From assembly GCA_017304135.1 (NCBI GenBank), contig JAFLBB010000024.1:1-64000 (forward strand): a stretch of DNA of 64,000 nucleotides. The letters are read 5' to 3'. The DNA comes from Acidobacteriota bacterium. GTDB taxonomy: Bacteria; Acidobacteriota; Terriglobia; Bryobacterales; Bryobacteraceae. Positions 61,338-64,000 of this stretch are shown here, piece after piece. The translations under genes and the position numbers were made by a program. The notes below the pieces were generated by a model that ran no database searches, was not told where the DNA came from, and saw only the letters and a program-made list of their open reading frames with translations. The first letter of the stretch is position 1. The number at the start of each line of letters is the position of its first letter.

Positions 61338-62267
61338 ATGCAGGACACGACCTCGACACCGGTTCAAGAAAACACGCAGGGACCAGAACCGTCCACCCCC
61401 CAGGGGGCCAGTTTGCCGTGGCTGCCGATCGCCTGGTATGGAGCCCTGCTGGTGGTGTTGTTTGGGCCGGAACTCTACACCATGATGCAGGAGTGGTCCA
61501 GTGACGACAGCATGGGTCACGGGTTCTTTGTACCCGTCGTCTCGGGCTACATTATCTGGCAGCGACGCGAGCAGTTGCTGAACGTACCGGTCAAACCGCA
61601 CTGGTCGGGCTGGGTGCTGGTTGTGCTGGGATTTGTCCAGTTAGTTTTCGGAACGCTGGGGGCCGAATTCACCGTAATGCGAATCGGTTTCCTTGAGTCG
61701 CTGTTCGGCATTCTGCTTCTGACGGCAGGACCCGCGGTCCTGCGGGAAGTCGCGTTTCCGCTGATTCTGTTGCTGTTCATGATCCGCATTCCGCTCTTCA
61801 TCTACAGCCAGATCACCTTTCCCCTACAGCTGTTTTCCAGCGCGGTGGCCGATTATGTGCTGACGGCGATTGGAATTCCGGTTTTCCGGGAAGGGAACAT
61901 TCTGGAATTGGCAGACCACCGGCTTTCGGTTGTGGAGGCCTGCAGCGGGATCCGTTCGTTGCTTTCGCTGACCTTTCTTTCGCTGGTTTACGGATACTTC
62001 TTCGAGAACAAGACGTGGATTCGGGCGGTTCTCTTCCTGTCCACGATTCCCATCGCGATTGCCACCAACGCCGCTCGTGTCAGCATCACGGGGATCGTCA
62101 GCAGCTACCGCCGGGAGTTTGCGGAAGGCACGTATCACACGTTTGAGGGATGGGCGATTTTTGTCGTGGCGCTGGGAATTCTGTTCGGCGTCCACAAGCT
62201 CATCCACATCATCGTGGCGCTGTTTGACAAAAAGGGGGACGGTCATGTTTCAGTTCCTGCGAACTAG
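61338..62267 (+). CDS. Exosortase
   Basis: A 309-residue integral membrane protein with about 8 transmembrane helices. The predicted catalytic Cys is in VVEACSGIRSLLSL, Arg in NAARVSITGIV and His in EGTYHTFEGWAIFVVAL, matching exosortase active-site positions. It likely sorts C-terminally tagged proteins (PEP-CTERM-like) at the inner membrane in an exopolysaccharide setting. No tagged target was recognised in the window. It overlaps epsI by 23 bases. Confidence 0.92.
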   Translation: MQDTTSTPVQENTQGPEPSTPQGASLPWLPIAWYGALLVVLFGPELYTMMQEWSSDDSMGHGFFVPVVSGYIIWQRREQLLNVPVKPHWSGWVLVVLGFVQLVFGTLGAEFTVMRIGFLESLFGILLLTAGPAVLREVAFPLILLLFMIRIPLFIYSQITFPLQLFSSAVADYVLTAIGIPVFREGNILELADHRLSVVEACSGIRSLLSLTFLSLVYGYFFENKTWIRAVLFLSTIPIAIATNAARVSITGIVSSYRREFAEGTYHTFEGWAIFVVALGILFGVHKLIHIIVALFDKKGDGHVSVPAN

Positions 62268-62895
62268 GCGTGCGCGCATCCTGAGCGTGCTTCTGCTCAC
62301 CCAAATTTCTCTTTATTACGCCTATCCGAAGGCGGAGATCGTCTCGCTGACTCATCCGCTTAGCGAGGTGCCGAGCGAGCTTGGCGGCTGGAAGATGGTT
62401 TCGGAGAATCCCATTGAGGATGAGGTGCTGGCGCTGCTGCGGGCCGATGATACGTTGAACAGGACGTACACGCTGCCCAACCGCTCGGCCTTCCTGAACC
62501 TGTACATCGCCTTTTTCAAGACCCAGCGGACGGGAGTTGCGCCGCACTCTCCGCGTGTCTGCCTGCCCGGCTCGGGGTGGACTCCGACGGCGAATCAAAC
62601 CGTCTATATTCCGGTCAAAGGGTGGCGTGAGCCGATCGGCATCAACCGCTACGTGGTACGGCGCGGAGATTCCCAGAGCCTGGTGTTGTACTGGTATCAA
62701 ACCCATCACCGCGTGATTGCCAACGAGTACATGGCAAAGGTGTACACGGTACTGGATTCGATCCGGTTCCGCCGCAGCGACACCTCCATCGTGCGCGTAG
62801 TGCTTCCGATCCAAGACGGCTACGATGCCGACAAGCTGGCCACCGAATTCGTGCAGTCGGCCTTTGAACCTCTGCGCGATTATCTTCCTCACTAG
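62245..62895 (+). CDS. Exosortase-associated protein EpsI
   Basis: A 216-residue protein of the EpsI/DUF3485 family: an N-terminal membrane anchor (ILSVLLLTQISLYYAYP), LGGWKMVSENP, RVCLPGSGWTPT and VLYWYQTHHRVIANEY. GGGGGA precedes the ATG. EpsI usually is either fused to or follows exosortase, and its role is tied to EPS export. It is co-transcribed with the exosortase. Confidence 0.9.
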   Translation: MFQFLRTRRARILSVLLLTQISLYYAYPKAEIVSLTHPLSEVPSELGGWKMVSENPIEDEVLALLRADDTLNRTYTLPNRSAFLNLYIAFFKTQRTGVAPHSPRVCLPGSGWTPTANQTVYIPVKGWREPIGINRYVVRRGDSQSLVLYWYQTHHRVIANEYMAKVYTVLDSIRFRRSDTSIVRVVLPIQDGYDADKLATEFVQSAFEPLRDYLPH

Positions 62896-62904
62896 TCCCG
62901 GCCG

Positions 62905-63555
62905 ATGAGAGCAACCGGTGCTGGCGGTTCGGTGGTCCGGATGCTGGCGAGGATTTGGACGGTCCTGCGGCCCGTGTTTCTCACCCTGGGGGTGGCGGTT
63001 GCCGCCATTACGTTCACACCGTTAACGCAGTACTGGACGCTGTTCGTGTCCGATTCCTATCTACCGCGGAAAGCTGAGGTGGCGGTGGTGTTGGCGGCGG
63101 CTTCACTGGAGGATGGAACGCTCATCGACGGGTCATTCTGGCGGTGCACGCACGCCGTGTGGGCGTTCCGCGCCGGCCGGTTGCAGCGGTTCATTGTCAG
63201 CGGAGGGGGCACGGGCGTAAGTACGGCGCTGGCGATGGAGCGGTTTCTGGTGGCCAACGGTGTGCCCAAGGAGCGCATCCAGCGGGAAGAGGTGAGCACG
63301 AGCACCCGCGAGAGCGCGATAGAGGTTCGCCGGCTGCTGGCGACCACCCGCACGCCGATCGTGTTGGTGACCAGCGATTACCACACCTTCCGCTCGCGGA
63401 AGTGCTTCACGAAGGCGGGTTTGCAGGTGGCCAGCGAGGCCGTTCCGGACGCGCTCAAGCGCTCTCAATTCATGCGTCTACGGTGGGCCGTGTTTCAGGA
63501 CCTGATCATCGAAACTGTTAAGATAACCTACTATGCGGCCAAGGGCTGGATCTAA
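62905..63555 (+). CDS. YdcF/SanA-type DUF218 protein
   Basis: A 216-residue protein with an N-terminal transmembrane segment (PVFLTLGVAVAAITFTPL) and a DUF218 domain: VAVVLAAASLEDG, FIVSGGGTGVSTALAMERFL, STSTRESAIEVRRLL and VLVTSDYHTFRS. The family is often linked to envelope and polysaccharide processing. It starts 9 bases after epsI. Its function here is inferred as envelope-related only. Confidence 0.85.
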   Translation: MRATGAGGSVVRMLARIWTVLRPVFLTLGVAVAAITFTPLTQYWTLFVSDSYLPRKAEVAVVLAAASLEDGTLIDGSFWRCTHAVWAFRAGRLQRFIVSGGGTGVSTALAMERFLVANGVPKERIQREEVSTSTRESAIEVRRLLATTRTPIVLVTSDYHTFRSRKCFTKAGLQVASEAVPDALKRSQFMRLRWAVFQDLIIETVKITYYAAKGWI

Positions 63556-63618
63556 ACCATCCGCCACAAGCCGGCAGATAGCAACGCCTGACGGCGTCCA
63601 TCGGGGGACGACTCAACC

Positions 63619-64000
63619 TTGATCATCACGCGAAGCCCGCTGAGAATCTCTCTCGGAGGCGGGGGGACCGACCTCCCCTCCTATTACACGGAGCATGAAG
63701 GCTTTCTGCTCGCGGCCGCCATTGACCGCTACGTGTACATCACGGTTCACGAGCCATTTGACGACCAGATCATCCTCAAGTACTCGCGTCTGGAACGGGT
63801 CGCCAAGCGCACGGAGCTGGACCACCCGATCGTGCGCGAGGCGCTCGGGCTGCTGGGCATTGAGGACCACATCGAGATCGCCTCCATGGCCGACATACCG
63901 GCCGGCACCGGTCTGGGCTCGTCGGGCAGTTTCACCACCGCCCTGCTGCGTGCCTTGCACATGATCCGCAAGCAGTACATCACCCCGCAGGCCTTGGCGG
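63619..64000 (+). CDS. HddA-like GHMP sugar kinase (3' truncated)
   Basis: The gene starts at TTG 63619 (LIITRSPLRISLGGGGTDL, the usual HddA start) and runs off the right edge after ~127 residues. GGGGGA is about 10 bases upstream. The ATP motif PAGTGLGSSGSFTTALL is present. It is distinct from the kinase at 15660-16775. As this is a heptose kinase on the plus strand at the right edge, and a heptose isomerase/phosphatase pair is on the plus strand at the left edge, the two may be halves of one locus. Confidence 0.88.
   Translation, partial: MIITRSPLRISLGGGGTDLPSYYTEHEGFLLAAAIDRYVYITVHEPFDDQIILKYSRLERVAKRTELDHPIVREALGLLGIEDHIEIASMADIPAGTGLGSSGSFTTALLRALHMIRKQYITPQALA

Overview
The window is GC-rich, densely coded bacterial DNA. 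About 54 protein genes are supported, two of them cut by the window edges; no rRNA, tRNA, CRISPR array or insertion sequence was seen. The gene content is flagellins, a CsrA/FliW pair, large O-GlcNAc-transferase-like proteins, many sugar-nucleotide enzymes, an exosortase with EpsI, and GTG/TTG starts. This suits a Gram-negative soil bacterium, most likely Acidobacteriota of the Solibacter/Bryobacter kind. That assignment is inference from gene families; there is no rRNA here to prove it.

Left part (1-5.6 kb): a heptose-phosphate isomerase (truncated) and a heptose-bisphosphate phosphatase on the plus strand. Facing them is a minus-strand run: a plasmid-type replication initiator, a DegT/DnrJ/EryC1 aminotransferase, a left-handed beta-helix acyltransferase and a UDP-GlcNAc 2-epimerase.

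Flagellar part (6.1-30 kb): a strongly folded leader, fliD and a small FliT-like gene on the plus strand. On the minus strand are fliW, csrA, two ~800-residue flagellins with sigma-28-type promoters, then a 15.4-kb run of 13 tightly coupled genes (OGT to TPR-glycosyltransferase). This run encodes a GT41 O-GlcNAc transferase, a GT2 glycosyltransferase, a nucleotidyltransferase-HAD fusion, a heptose kinase, three SDR enzymes, an RmlC-like epimerase, a C-methyltransferase, a CmcI-like methyltransferase, a two-subunit thiamine-diphosphate (E1-type) enzyme and a TPR protein with a GT9-like tail. Together they look like a pathway that builds an activated, heavily modified and probably branched heptose and attaches it to flagellin.

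Replicon-maintenance part (29.9-32.6 kb): a tyrosine recombinase with an inverted-repeat site at its start codon, an HTH protein, a ribbon-helix-helix ParG-like protein and ParA with an operator-like palindrome. With the Rep gene at 4-5.6 kb this suggests a plasmid, a chromid or an integrated plasmid.

Right part (32.6-64 kb): exopolysaccharide genes. A plus-strand operon holds an epimerase, a GT2, a deacetylase-like protein, a Wzx-like flippase, an O-antigen-ligase/polymerase, an acyltransferase and a GT4. A minus-strand Dlt-like acylation operon follows (transaldolase, acyl-AMP ligase, carrier protein, SGNH protein, MBOAT). Then come two heparinase-like lyases interleaved with four GT4 enzymes, a secreted protein, and an epimerase-exosortase-EpsI-DUF218 set. 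The right edge cuts a second heptose kinase, which lies on the same strand as the truncated isomerase at the left edge.
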